From contig NZ_LOJP01000001.1 of assembly GCF_001553785.1 (NCBI RefSeq), positions 1,769,326-1,833,325 on the forward strand: DNA of 64,000 nucleotides. The letters are read 5' to 3'. Shown in pieces: positions 1 through 9,510 of the stretch (positions are counted from its first letter, which is position 1; each line of letters starts with the position of its first letter). A program made the translations under genes and the position numbers. The notes under the pieces are model-generated. The model saw only the letters and a program-made list of their open reading frames with translations, made no database searches and was not told the origin of the DNA. This stretch comes from Actinoplanes sp. TFC3. GTDB taxonomy: Bacteria > Actinomycetota > Actinomycetes > Mycobacteriales > Micromonosporaceae.

Positions 1-1
1 C

Positions 2-70
2 GCCGCAATCTGGCACAACCGGGCAACCGGCCAGCCCGTGACCAGGTCACTCATCGCCTACGACCACTAA
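2..70 (+). CDS. 3' end of a transposase-like gene (cut by window edge)
   Basis: An open frame runs in from the left edge and stops at TAA 68-70. Only about 22 residues are visible, ending in ...TRSLIAYDH. From memory, the motif AAIWHN followed by a TGQPVTRSL-type tail resembles the C-terminus of actinobacterial IS982-type transposases, but a fragment this short cannot prove it. The stop codon lies in a perfect 12-bp palindrome, TAACCGCGGTTA (68-79), which could belong to the end of an insertion sequence. Whether the element is intact cannot be judged from here. Confidence 0.5.
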   Translation, partial: AAIWHNRATGQPVTRSLIAYDH

Positions 71-91
71 CCGCGGTTAGGAATTACTCGT

Positions 92-541
92 CTAGGGCCA
101 TGGGTCGCGGCTGAGCTGCACCGCCCGGATCACGGCCCGCCGGACCCGTTCGAACTCGCGCTTGTCGGGGCTGCTGAACAACTCGACGTCGCGGCTGCCG
201 TAGGTCGCCTGCAGCGCCATCCAGCGCGGGTTGCGGCGGCCGTCGATCACCATGGCCGTCACGATCCCGAGTCCGGCCAGCGCGCCGGCGACCAGCAGGG
301 CCACCGAGCCGTACGCGATGGCCAGCGGGGCGGCCAGCATCAGCTCGACGGCCGCGGTGAACATCGCCGCCACCCGGGCGGTGTAGGTGCGCACGTGCAC
401 TTGCCGGACATTGCCGAGGTGGGCGACTGCGTAGCGCCCGTCGGGGTTCATCACGTACCAGCTCGTCACGACGACATCCGGTCCGTCGTAGAAGACGGCC
501 CATCCGCTGTGGCCCGGAGCCGCAGTTCCTGACACTGCCAT
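92..541 (-). CDS. DUF6232-like small membrane protein
   Basis: A 149-residue protein of unknown function. The ATG at 541 is preferred to longer starts because GGGAGGT lies a few bases upstream. The N-terminal 55 residues form a short beta-rich stretch (VVVTSWYVMNPDGRYAVAHL). Two hydrophobic segments follow at about 56-95, then a basic cytosolic tail. This layout matches actinobacterial DUF6232 proteins, single small membrane proteins without an assigned role. It stands alone, between a transposase fragment and bioY. The family call rests on layout and remembered motifs; the coding call is firm. Confidence 0.7.
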   Translation of the reverse strand: MAVSGTAAPGHSGWAVFYDGPDVVVTSWYVMNPDGRYAVAHLGNVRQVHVRTYTARVAAMFTAAVELMLAAPLAIAYGSVALLVAGALAGLGIVTAMVIDGRRNPRWMALQATYGSRDVELFSSPDKREFERVRRAVIRAVQLSRDPWP

Positions 542-846
542 GGCTACCTCCCGTGACCTTTCCAGCTCCCATGGTCCGGGGTGGCATACGCTAACAGCAA
601 GGGGCATTCGTCAGGAGGACGTCGGCGTAGTGCAATCTGCGGATTGCAGTCGAGGATATTTGTCCGTTGCGAGAGCCTGCTCGGCATATGAAGCGGTCAT
701 ACGCCATCGATCCGGGCGAGGAGGACCCCGCAATGCCCGTTTGGCCCCTTACCGCACTGTCTGAACAGGCGACGGCCACGGAATCCATGGTCCGGCACGC
801 GAAGAGGCCGGCCCCCGCTCGGGAGCCGGCCTCAAAGATGTGCTGG
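542..846. other. Intergenic region between DUF6232 gene and bioY
   Basis: About 300 bases with no convincing gene. Short open frames on both strands lack ribosome-binding sites and read as low-quality translations. The right part holds the bioY terminator hairpin. The left part may carry the promoter of the minus-strand DUF6232 gene, but no clear -35/-10 pair was found. Confidence 0.6.
804..833 (-). terminator. Hairpin downstream of bioY
   Basis: Perfect 9-bp inverted repeat GAGGCCGGC / GCCGGCCTC with a 12-base loop that can itself pair (CCC/GGG). It lies 14 bases past the bioY stop codon. No strong T-run follows, as is common for GC-rich actinobacterial terminators. Confidence 0.65.
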
Positions 847-1434
847 TCAGCTACGGCGGTTGGTGAGCGCCCACGCGGCCGGGAGCAGGCCGGCGGCCAG
901 TGCCGCCTTCACCGCGTCGCCGATCAGGAACGGGACCAGGCCCTGCGAGATGGTCTCGCCGAAGGAGAGCCCGGTGGACAGCGCGAGCCAGGGCAGGCCG
1001 AACGCGTAGATGATCACTTCGGCGGCGAGCATGGCCGGCAGCGACTTGAGCACCGTACGGTCGGCGCCGCGCTCGGCGAGCCAGCCGGCGGCGGTCGCGG
1101 CGACGAAGAAGCCGATGATGTAGCCGAAAGCAGCGCCCGAGTAGCCGCTACCGCCGTGGGCGAACCAGGGCATGCCGGCGATGCCGAGGGCGGCGTACAG
1201 GGCAACCGTGGCGGCCGCGCGGCGCCAGCCGAAGGCCGCTCCGACCAGCAGCACGCCGAGGGTCTGCCCGGTGATCGGCACCGGGGTGCCCGGGATCGGC
1301 ACGACGATCTGGGCGAGCAGGCCGATGAACCCGGCGCCGCCGGCCACCAGCAGGATGTCGCGCGCGAGCGCGCCGGGGATCAGGTCGGCGAGTACGGGGG
1401 TACGCGGCCGGCGTAGCGTGGCTACCTGCGACAT
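847..1434 (-). CDS. bioY: Biotin transporter BioY (ECF S-component)
   Basis: A 195-residue, highly hydrophobic protein with about six membrane segments. The family signature PGTPVPITGQTLGVLL is near residue 50 and the GMPWFAHGGSGYSG region near 95. BioY is the substrate-binding S-component of energy-coupling factor transporters and takes up biotin, with or without an ATPase/T-component pair. The ATG at 1434 is chosen because GGAGG lies about 6 bases upstream; longer readings back into the divergent gene lack family similarity. No bioM/bioN genes are adjacent, so it either works alone or shares an energizing module encoded elsewhere. A terminator hairpin follows. Confidence 0.93.
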   Translation of the reverse strand: MSQVATLRRPRTPVLADLIPGALARDILLVAGGAGFIGLLAQIVVPIPGTPVPITGQTLGVLLVGAAFGWRRAAATVALYAALGIAGMPWFAHGGSGYSGAAFGYIIGFFVAATAAGWLAERGADRTVLKSLPAMLAAEVIIYAFGLPWLALSTGLSFGETISQGLVPFLIGDAVKAALAAGLLPAAWALTNRRS

Positions 1435-1458
1435 GAGGCCTCCGTTGAGGGGTGGGCG

Positions 1459-1911
1459 GTGCTGGAGCGAAGCTATCAAGAATTCTTGCGTGGCAGGTGG
1501 TCGGTGCACCGTGACGTAGTCGACCGTAAGGCGCAGCTGACCGGAGTCTTCACCGGGCACGCGCAGTTCGCCGACGGCGACGACCCTGGCACGCTGCACT
1601 ACGTCGAGGACGGCGAGCTCAGCTTTGGCGCGCACCGCGGTCCGGCCACGCGGCAGTTGGTGTACCGGGCGCGTCCGGATGGCGCTCTGGACGTACGTTT
1701 TCTGGATGGACGGGATTTTTACGTCCTTGACCTTCGGGACCGGCAGTGGGACGCCGGCCATCTGTGCAAGGACGACCTCTACACCGTGACCGGGCAGGTC
1801 ACCGGGCCCGATTCGTTCACCGAGCGGTGGCATGCCGCGGGGCCGGCCAAGGACTACGACCTGATCACCGACTACCGGCGGATCACAGCCGGCCCGCCGC
1901 CTTCAGCATGA
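1459..1911 (+). CDS. DUF6314 family protein
   Basis: A 150-residue soluble protein read from GTG with GAGGGG upstream. It is divergent from bioY, with only 24 bases between the starts. The pattern FLRGRWSVHRDVVDR near the N-terminus, HYVEDGELSFG, LDVRFLDGRDFYVLDL and the closing YDLITDYRR match the small beta-barrel DUF6314 family, whose function is unknown. Its last 29 bases overlap, tail to tail, the end of the DUF58 gene on the other strand. The shared promoter region with bioY suggests possible co-regulation, but nothing in the sequence proves it. Confidence 0.8.
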   Translation: MLERSYQEFLRGRWSVHRDVVDRKAQLTGVFTGHAQFADGDDPGTLHYVEDGELSFGAHRGPATRQLVYRARPDGALDVRFLDGRDFYVLDLRDRQWDAGHLCKDDLYTVTGQVTGPDSFTERWHAAGPAKDYDLITDYRRITAGPPPSA

Positions 1912-3199
1912 GATAGACGTCCGACACCTTCGAGGCGAACGCCTCGCGCGGCTCGTCCACAACGAGCACGCCCTGCTGCACCAGCAGCGCCCGCACCCGG
2001 CCCCGTTCGGCTAGAGCCAGCTCGGCCGCCGCGGCGAGGTGCACGTCATCGGCGGTGGCCTCGTCGCCCAGCCGGGCCAGCTGCTCGGTCTCGGGATCGC
2101 GCACGCTGGCCAGCACCACCCGGTGCCGCGTGGTCAGCCGGCCGAGCATCGGCAGCAGACCCTCGATGATCGGCGCGGCATCCAGCGCCGAGAAGATCAC
2201 CACCAGGGCGCGCTTGTGGCCGCGGCGCAGCAGATCGCTGGCAGCCGGGCCGAAGTCCGTCTCCACCAGCGCCGGTTCCAGTGACGCCATCGAGCTGATC
2301 AGCCGGGGCAGCTTGGTGCGGTGCCCGCCGCCCTCCACCCGCGCGCGGACCTGCGAATCCACAGCCAGCAGGTCGACCCGGTCGTCGGCCTTGGAAGCCA
2401 GCACGGCCAGCAGCAGCGCGGCGTCGATGGCGGCGTCCAGGCGCGGCTCGTCACCGATGCGCGCGGCGGAGGTCCGGCCGGTGTCGAGGACACAGACCAC
2501 CCGGCGATCGCGTTCCGGGCGCCAGGTGCGAACCATCACATCATGGGTACGAGCCGAAGCGCGCCAGTCGATGCTGCGCACATCATCGCCCACCACGTAC
2601 TCACGCAGCGCGTCGAACTCCGTACCCTGCCCCCGCCCCCGGGTCACCACCGCGCCGTCGAACACCCGCAGCTTCGCCAGCTTCTCCGGCAGCAACCGCC
2701 GCGACGGGAACCGCGGCAGCACCCGCAGCGTCCAGGCCGGCGTGATCTCGTCGTTCCAGCGCTGCCGCCGTTGCCGGTACGCCAGCCCCAGCGGCCCGTA
2801 CGAGCGCAGCGTCACCCGCACCGCCGGCCGGTTGCCGTGCCGGGTCGGCGTCAATGTCGTGGTGACCTCCCGCTCCTCGCCCGCGAGCAGGTTCAGCCGG
2901 TGCTCGGTGGCGTCCGCGCCGGCCGAGGGCACCCAGCGATCCCGCAGCCGCAACCACATCGGCCGGGTGGCGGTGTTCGCGACGGTCAGCGTGGTGCTCG
3001 CCGAGCCGCCCAGCCACACCGTCTCGGTCCCCGAACGCCGTAGCGTCACCGCGGTCAGCGGCGCCGCCACCAGCACGTCCAGCACCGCCGCGCCCCCGGC
3101 CAGCGCCAGCACGGCGGCGGTCAGCAGCCACGGCGAGGGCAGCAGCGCCGGGAGCGGCACGCCCAGCGCCAGCAGCAGCGCGAAGCGCCTCGTGATCAC
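1883..3199 (-). CDS. DUF58 domain protein of a MoxR module
   Basis: A 438-residue protein starting at GTG, 7 bases after the MoxR stop. Two membrane segments lie in the first 55 residues. A beta-rich region follows, then the DUF58 signature GRGQGTEFDALREYV with DDVRSIDWRASAR at about 200-220, and a C-terminal von Willebrand A-like domain (VVCVLDTGRTS near 240). DUF58 proteins are encoded next to MoxR ATPases and are thought to be their partners in envelope or complex maturation; the actual client is unknown. It is last in the five-gene operon 6878-1883. Confidence 0.88.
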   Translation of the reverse strand: MITRRFALLLALGVPLPALLPSPWLLTAAVLALAGGAAVLDVLVAAPLTAVTLRRSGTETVWLGGSASTTLTVANTATRPMWLRLRDRWVPSAGADATEHRLNLLAGEEREVTTTLTPTRHGNRPAVRVTLRSYGPLGLAYRQRRQRWNDEITPAWTLRVLPRFPSRRLLPEKLAKLRVFDGAVVTRGRGQGTEFDALREYVVGDDVRSIDWRASARTHDVMVRTWRPERDRRVVCVLDTGRTSAARIGDEPRLDAAIDAALLLAVLASKADDRVDLLAVDSQVRARVEGGGHRTKLPRLISSMASLEPALVETDFGPAASDLLRRGHKRALVVIFSALDAAPIIEGLLPMLGRLTTRHRVVLASVRDPETEQLARLGDEATADDVHLAAAAELALAERGRVRALLVQQGVLVVDEPREAFASKVSDVYLMLKAAGRL

Positions 3200-3206
3200 G
3201 GCCGGC

Positions 3207-4177
<971 letters not shown>

Positions 4178-4181
<4 letters not shown>

Positions 4182-5476
4182 GTCACATTCCTCTCCGTCA
4201 AGTGCCGCACCAGGCGTTGCACGTCGCTTGCCGCCCGGGCCAGTTCCTCGTCGCTGTCCTCGACCCCGCCCTCGAGCAGGTGCCGCACTTCGTTGTCCGG
4301 CTGACCGGTCCGCGCCGCCACATGCGCGGCAAGCTCATCGACGGACGTGCCCGCAGGCAACCCGAAGTGCTCGATCAACCGGGTTCGCGCGGCCGCCTGC
4401 ACGGTGGCCAGCGAGCTGCCGCGAGCCTTGGCCCGGCGATACAGCGAACCCAGTCCTCGTACGGTCTCAGCGGCGCGCACCCGTACCGGCAGCGGCTCGG
4501 CCACCGGGGTGCCCAGCCGCCGCGCCGAGGCCAGCGCCAACGCCAGCGCGGCCAGCACCAGCAGCGCAACCGTGGCCCACACGGCCGGCGGGAACGCCTG
4601 CGCCAACGGGCTGCCCCCGCCGTCACCGGACGCGCTGCCGCCCTGGTTGGCCTGGCCACCCGGCTCGGAATCGTCGCGGTCACCGTCGTCCCACGGTGCG
4701 CCGGTGGCATCGGGGTCCGGGTTCGGCTCCACGTCGCCGGTGCCCTGCGGGCGCGGCGTGGGGGGCTGGCTCGGCGGGAGCTGCTCCCGGGTGTGCAGGT
4801 CGAGCCAGATCACCCGGCCTTCGCGAGCCAGCAGCCGTACCGCGAAAGCATGGTTCTGATGCTCGTCGGCCCGGTCGTTGCGGAACGGGTCCGCCGCCCC
4901 GACCAGCGTGAAGGTCGCCGAGGTGGGCGAGGGCACCTCCACGACACCGCCGTTGTAGCAGGCCACCGGGGCGTCCGGGTAACTCCAGCGGAAGGCGGCC
5001 ACCGGGCCCGGCGTGGCGAAGCCGGCGGCACAACCGGGCTGCGGCGCGGCGGCAGTCCAGCGCGGACCGGCCGCCGTCACGTTCAAGCCGAGCTGGTCGA
5101 GCTGAGCCTGGCGCGGGGCGACCATGACGACCCGTACCTCGCTGGGCAGCAGCGCCAGCAACTCCAGGTACTTGGTGTTGACCAGCTCCGGCGTGGTGAT
5201 GAACACGGTGGCCGGGCCGCCCTGGCTGGCCTGTTCGACGGCGTCGAGCGTGCCGGTGCGGACGTCCACCGTGCGTCCGTTGTTCCTCAACTCGCCGGCC
5301 AGCAGGCTCGCCCCCTGCCCGTCGGTGCTGGTGGGGGACAGGAACGCCGAGTCGGTGGGGTCGGCACGCTGCACCAGGTGCGCGATGATCGTGATGGTGA
5401 CCAGCGCCAGCACGAGCGCGAACGGGGTGTAGACGCGTAGCCGGCGCGGGTGCTTCATCGGCAGGGTCAGCTTCAT
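4178..5476 (-). CDS. DUF4350 domain membrane protein
   Basis: A 432-residue protein beginning MKLTLPMKH. The ATG overlaps the upstream stop as ATGA. Membrane segments lie at about 17-35 and 296-318. The extracytoplasmic part between them holds the DUF4350 domain (GASLLAGELRNNGRTVDVRTG, then TVFITTPELV) and ends in a low-complexity Pro/Gly/Asp linker at 235-290. The cytosolic C-terminus is helical. DUF4350 resembles a glutamine-amidotransferase-like fold without known activity and is a regular member of actinobacterial MoxR/DUF58 operons. Function unknown; probably part of a membrane complex with its neighbours. Confidence 0.85.
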
Positions 5477-6060
5477 GTCTGCGGGCCACCCGTCATCCGG
5501 TTGCGTACCTCGCCGGTCAGGGCGCGCATGTGGTCGTCGTGGGTGCGCTGGGCCGGGCGGTCGCCGTACCAGACCTCGGAGAACAGGTCGGTGGCGCCGC
5601 TGAGCGGGGCGGCCACCGCCGGGCGGTGCACGGCGGCCGACGCGGCCACCTCGGCGGCTGTGGTACCGGGCAGCGGGGAGATCACCCCGGCCTGGGTGAG
5701 GTCGCCGACGATGTCGCGCAGGCGCTGGCGGATGGCCTCGGCGTAGCGGCCCTCGGCGGCGAGCTTGTCCGCGAGCAGGGTGCCATCGGGCAGGACGACT
5801 GTGGGCTTGAAGCCGGGCTCCTGAACGTTCTTCGGCGTTTTCGCCGGTTTTCTCGCGCGTTTCTTCCGCTTGGGGAGATGGAAGCGCGGCAGGCGGAGGC
5901 GCAGGCGTGGCAGGCGGCGCGGCACCCAGCGCGGCCAGTAGTACCAGAGCGAGCCGATCACCCCGGCACCGACGAGCAGCAGAAGCAGCAGCAACGCCGG
6001 CGAGATGCGGTCGAAGACGGCCGCTGCGAACTCGTCCCAGATCCGGGTCACGGCGCCCAC
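5473..6060 (-). CDS. DUF4129 domain membrane protein
   Basis: A 195-residue protein with one membrane segment at about 20-42 (ALLLLLLLVGAGVIGSLWYYW), a very basic stretch (KRKKRARKPAKTPK) just inside, and a C-terminal helical domain with RYAEAIRQRLRDIV and the TTAAEVAA motif of DUF4129. It overlaps its upstream and downstream genes by a few bases. An alternative GTG at 6051 overlaps the preceding stop as GTGA and would shorten it by three residues. DUF4129 is usually found fused to transglutaminases or, as here, free in MoxR operons. Confidence 0.85.
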   Translation of the reverse strand: MGAVTRIWDEFAAAVFDRISPALLLLLLLVGAGVIGSLWYYWPRWVPRRLPRLRLRLPRFHLPKRKKRARKPAKTPKNVQEPGFKPTVVLPDGTLLADKLAAEGRYAEAIRQRLRDIVGDLTQAGVISPLPGTTAAEVAASAAVHRPAVAAPLSGATDLFSEVWYGDRPAQRTHDDHMRALTGEVRNRMTGGPQT

Positions 6061-6878
6061 ACCAGCGGCGCCGCCTCGTCCTCACCGCGGCTGCGGGCCC
6101 GGCTGATCGCGATGTCCAGGCCCTCGGTGCGGATCCGGATCTCCAGCGTCAGCACCGCGTCCACACTGGCCAGCGCCGCGTAGGCGACGGTGTTGGCCAG
6201 CCCGAACGCGATCGGGGTCAGCACTGCCGAACTGCCCGGCCGCCCGTCGCTGAACGCATCGAGGATCTGCACCCACCCGGCGCCCAGCACGACCCGCACC
6301 GCGAACCACGACAGGTAGGCGGCGAACCGGATCCACACCCCGCGCAGCCCACCCCGCGAGGCCAGCCGCGCCGAGCGCAGAAACGCCCCGCCGCCCGCCC
6401 GGTCGATCACGACGACCCCGCTGACCAGCCCGAACAGCCCGTACACGAAGACCCAGCCGACGAACCCGCCGAACGCCGCGACGCCGCAGATGACCCCGAA
6501 CCCGGTGGCGCTGGCAAACGTGACCAGCGGCCGCATCCGCGACCAGAGCTGCCGGTTGCTCACCGTCCGCCCGACCAGCGCGGGCCCAGCCGCCGCGGCA
6601 GCCAGCGAACCGAGCACGCAGATGATGAACGCCTCGGTGGCGAACCCCACGGCGATCAGCGTCCACCAGGCCCCGAAGCTGCCCCGAGCCGGCCCGTAGA
6701 ACGGCGCAGTGGCGAAGGCCAGCTCCCGGAACGGCAGCAGAACCAGCTGCTCGAGTCCGGCCAGCACCCCGGCGGTGACGAGCAACGGCAGGGCCCGGGC
6801 CCGCAGCAGCGTCATGGCAGCATCCAGCAGCTCACCGAGCGTCATCGGACGCAGCGGCAGATCGGGCTGCGCAGACAT
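6048..6878 (-). CDS. Integral membrane protein heading the MoxR operon
   Basis: A 276-residue protein with about six membrane segments and a short soluble start (MSAQPDLPLRPMTLGELLDAA). The opening motif PMTLGELLDAAMTLLR is typical of actinobacterial membrane proteins related to the glycerophosphoryl-diester-phosphodiesterase membrane domain; there is no catalytic domain. The ATG at 6878 is preceded by AGGA. It is the first gene of the run membrane protein-DUF4129-DUF4350-MoxR-DUF58. All junctions overlap or are very short, so one transcript is likely. Confidence 0.8.
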   Translation of the reverse strand: MSAQPDLPLRPMTLGELLDAAMTLLRARALPLLVTAGVLAGLEQLVLLPFRELAFATAPFYGPARGSFGAWWTLIAVGFATEAFIICVLGSLAAAAAGPALVGRTVSNRQLWSRMRPLVTFASATGFGVICGVAAFGGFVGWVFVYGLFGLVSGVVVIDRAGGGAFLRSARLASRGGLRGVWIRFAAYLSWFAVRVVLGAGWVQILDAFSDGRPGSSAVLTPIAFGLANTVAYAALASVDAVLTLEIRIRTEGLDIAISRARSRGEDEAAPLVWAP

Positions 6879-7018
6879 GGCGGCGATCCTATGGGATGCC
6901 TGCACCTCAAGGTGTACCCCGGCGCACCCCGCCCGTGTGTCGTTCCCGCGGCGGCCCTCGTCCATCGATGCATCGGCGGTTATGGTGCGCTGAGCTATCC
7001 CTTTCGAAAGGTACGGGT

Positions 7019-8812
7019 ATGAATTTCCCCGCGGGCGTATCACGGCGCAGCGTGCTCGGTGCCGCTGCGGCCGGCGCGGCTGCTCCGGTCCTGCTGTCCG
7101 GGGCGGCTGACGCTCATGGCAAGGGACCCGGCAGGGCGCCGAAGACCTACGACCTGACCGTGCTGGGCACCTCCGACACGCACGGCAACGTCTACAACTG
7201 GGATTACTACAGAGATTTGGAGTACGACGACAGCGCACACAACGACGTCGGTGTGGCCAAGCTCGCCGCGCTGGTCAACCAGATCCGCGCCGAGCGCCGG
7301 GGTAAGGCGACGCTGGTGCTGGATGCCGGGGACACGATCCAGGGCACGCCGCTGGCCACCTACTACGCCAAGCAGGAGCCGATCACCCAGACCGGGACGC
7401 GGCACCCGATGGCTCGGGCGATGAACGTGCTGCACTACGACGCGGTAACGCTGGGCAACCACGAGTTCAATTACGGGCTGCCGCTGCTGAACCTGTGGAT
7501 CCGTCAACTCGGCTTCCCGGCGCTCGCGGCCAACGCGGTAGATGCGAAGACCGGGAAGCCGGCTTTTACTCCGTACGTCATCAAAAAGGTCTCCCTGGGT
7601 CGCCATGCCCCCACGCTGCGGGTCGGCATCCTGGGGCTGACCAACCCCGGCGTGGCCATCTGGGACAAGGCCAACGTCGAGGGCAAGCTGCTGTTCAAGG
7701 ACCTGGTCGAGACCGCGGCCACCTGGGTGCCGATCATGCGCGCCCGCGGTGCGGACATCGTGCTGATCTCGGCGCACGGCGGGGACAGCGGGGTCAGCAG
7801 CTACGGGCCCGAGGTGCCGAACGAGAACCCGAGCGCGCTGATCGCCGAGCAGGTAGCGGGCATCGACGCCATCCTGTTCGGTCACGCGCACAACAACGTG
7901 CCGCAGCGGTTCGTGACCAACGTGAAGACCGGCAAGCAGGTACTGCTGTCCGAGCCGTCCAAGTGGGGTCAGCGGCTCACCCGGATGGACTTCACGCTGG
8001 TCCGCGAGCACAACTCGTGGAGGATCACGGCGGCCAAGGCGGACTCGCTGAACACCAACACGGTCAGTGAGGACCCGACCGTGCTTGCTGCGGTGCGCTC
8101 ACAGCATGCGAAGACCGTCGCGTACGTCAACCAGGTCGTGGCCGCGTCCACCGACGAGTTGTCGGCGGCCGAGTCGCGCTACAAGGACACCCCGATCCTC
8201 GACTACATCAACAAGGTGCAGACCGACACGGTGACGGCGGCGCTGGCCGGCACGTCGTACGCGGCGCTGCCGGTGTTGTCGATCGCGGCGCCGTTCAGCC
8301 GCACGGCGGTGTTCCCGAAGGGCGACGTGAAGATCAAGGACGTCGCCGGGCTCTACATCTACGACAACACCCTGGAGGCGGTCGTGCTGACCGGCGCTGA
8401 GGTGAAGGCGTACCTGGAGTATTCGGCGAAGTACTTCGTCACGCTGCCGGTGGGGGCCACCCCGGACCCGGAAACCATCAGCGACCCGGCGGTTCCCGAC
8501 TACAACTACGACGTGTTCTCCGGCGTCGACTACGACATCGACATCAGCCGGCCGGTCGGCTCGCGGATCACGAGTCTGTCGATCGGCGGTGTTGCGGTGC
8601 CCGCGGACGCGCAGTTCGTGGTCGCGGTGAACAACTACCGGCGCAGCGGCGGTGGTGCCTTCCCGGGCATCGTGAAGGAGCAGGTCTACAACGCCCAGCA
8701 GGAGATCCGGCAGTTGCTGATCGACTGGGCGCAGGCCAAGGGGTCCATCAACCCCGCCGACTTCTTCGTACCGAACTGGCGGCTGGTCCGCGCAGGAGTG
8801 CCGGTCTTCTGA
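7019..8812 (+). CDS. Tat-exported 5'-nucleotidase / 2',3'-cyclic phosphodiesterase
   Basis: A 597-residue secreted metallophosphoesterase. The N-terminus carries a twin-arginine signal (SRRSVLG, Arg9-Arg10) and a hydrophobic Ala-rich stretch. The metallophosphatase motifs are GTSDTHGNV (Asp53, His55), DAGDTIQGT, GNHEFNYG and GHAHNN, giving a two-metal site. The second half is a 5'-nucleotidase C-terminal domain (YIYDNTLEAVVLTGAEVKAYLE and VNNYRRSGGGAFPG) that closes over the nucleotide. It likely hydrolyses nucleotides or cyclic nucleotides outside the membrane for phosphate or nucleoside salvage. The ATG at 7019 follows GAAAGG. Confidence 0.93.
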   Translation: MNFPAGVSRRSVLGAAAAGAAAPVLLSGAADAHGKGPGRAPKTYDLTVLGTSDTHGNVYNWDYYRDLEYDDSAHNDVGVAKLAALVNQIRAERRGKATLVLDAGDTIQGTPLATYYAKQEPITQTGTRHPMARAMNVLHYDAVTLGNHEFNYGLPLLNLWIRQLGFPALAANAVDAKTGKPAFTPYVIKKVSLGRHAPTLRVGILGLTNPGVAIWDKANVEGKLLFKDLVETAATWVPIMRARGADIVLISAHGGDSGVSSYGPEVPNENPSALIAEQVAGIDAILFGHAHNNVPQRFVTNVKTGKQVLLSEPSKWGQRLTRMDFTLVREHNSWRITAAKADSLNTNTVSEDPTVLAAVRSQHAKTVAYVNQVVAASTDELSAAESRYKDTPILDYINKVQTDTVTAALAGTSYAALPVLSIAAPFSRTAVFPKGDVKIKDVAGLYIYDNTLEAVVLTGAEVKAYLEYSAKYFVTLPVGATPDPETISDPAVPDYNYDVFSGVDYDIDISRPVGSRITSLSIGGVAVPADAQFVVAVNNYRRSGGGAFPGIVKEQVYNAQQEIRQLLIDWAQAKGSINPADFFVPNWRLVRAGVPVF

Positions 8813-8817
8813 GTTTC

Positions 8818-9420
8818 CTATCGGGTTTGGGTTGCCTGCCAGGTCCCGTCGCGCTGAGCGGTGATGGTGACCTGGCCGGTACGCCCGTCCGCGAGCGTCA
8901 ACCGGCACAGGTAGTCGCGCGTCCCGTCCTCGCGCCGGTCGCCGGCGGCCCGGCAGGCGGCCGAGCTGGCGGTCAGGTTCGCCTTCGCCAGCTGGCCGTC
9001 GTGCAGGATGTGGTCCTCGACCGAGCTCAGCGCCCGCGACTCCAGGAAGCTGGTGACCAGCGGCTGCACCACGGTCAAGGTCACCACGAACCACACAAAG
9101 CCGCCGGCCAGCATCGTCACCGCATAGGTGATCCAGTAGGGCGCGGGGTTGTTGCCGCTGCGTCGCGCCCGCTTGGCCCGCCGAGCCGCCGAGATCGCAC
9201 CGAACACGCCGAGCAGGAAGGTCAGCACGGCGACGGGCCACAGCGCCGGTGCCTGCGCGCGGGCCGCGTGCCGCATTTCCTCGGGATAGGGGACCAGAAG
9301 ACCCCCGATCTGCGGGTACGAGGGTCCGTTGGCGAGCGCCTCGGCCGGCGTTCCGGGCCTGGCGGCGTCCGGAGTTGCCCACGGCGGCGCGGTGGGGTAG
9401 ACCGGCTGGTGCGTCGTCAT
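8818..9420 (-). CDS. Uncharacterised membrane protein
   Basis: A 200-residue protein with a Pro-rich cytosolic start (MTTHQPVYPTAPPW), two membrane segments (about 75-95 and 118-140) separated by a very basic loop (RRAKRARRSG), and an extracytoplasmic C-terminal domain. That domain has two cysteines (SSAACRAAG and DYLCRLTL) that could form a disulfide; the pattern CRLTLADGRTGQVTIT recalls DUF4333-like folds. It converges on the 5'-nucleotidase gene with five bases between the stops. Function unknown; the coding call is firm. Confidence 0.75.
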   Translation of the reverse strand: MTTHQPVYPTAPPWATPDAARPGTPAEALANGPSYPQIGGLLVPYPEEMRHAARAQAPALWPVAVLTFLLGVFGAISAARRAKRARRSGNNPAPYWITYAVTMLAGGFVWFVVTLTVVQPLVTSFLESRALSSVEDHILHDGQLAKANLTASSAACRAAGDRREDGTRDYLCRLTLADGRTGQVTITAQRDGTWQATQTR

Positions 9421-9510
9421 TCGGGGCCCTTCCGGTAGCGGCTGGGGTGCAATCCCCGCCAAGGACCACCGCATCGGCCGCCCACCGGTCGACCTGAGAA
9501 CTATCCGTGG

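Noticed and set aside
591..788. A 65-residue minus-strand frame in the gap before bioY
   Set aside because: No ribosome-binding site and no protein-like composition.
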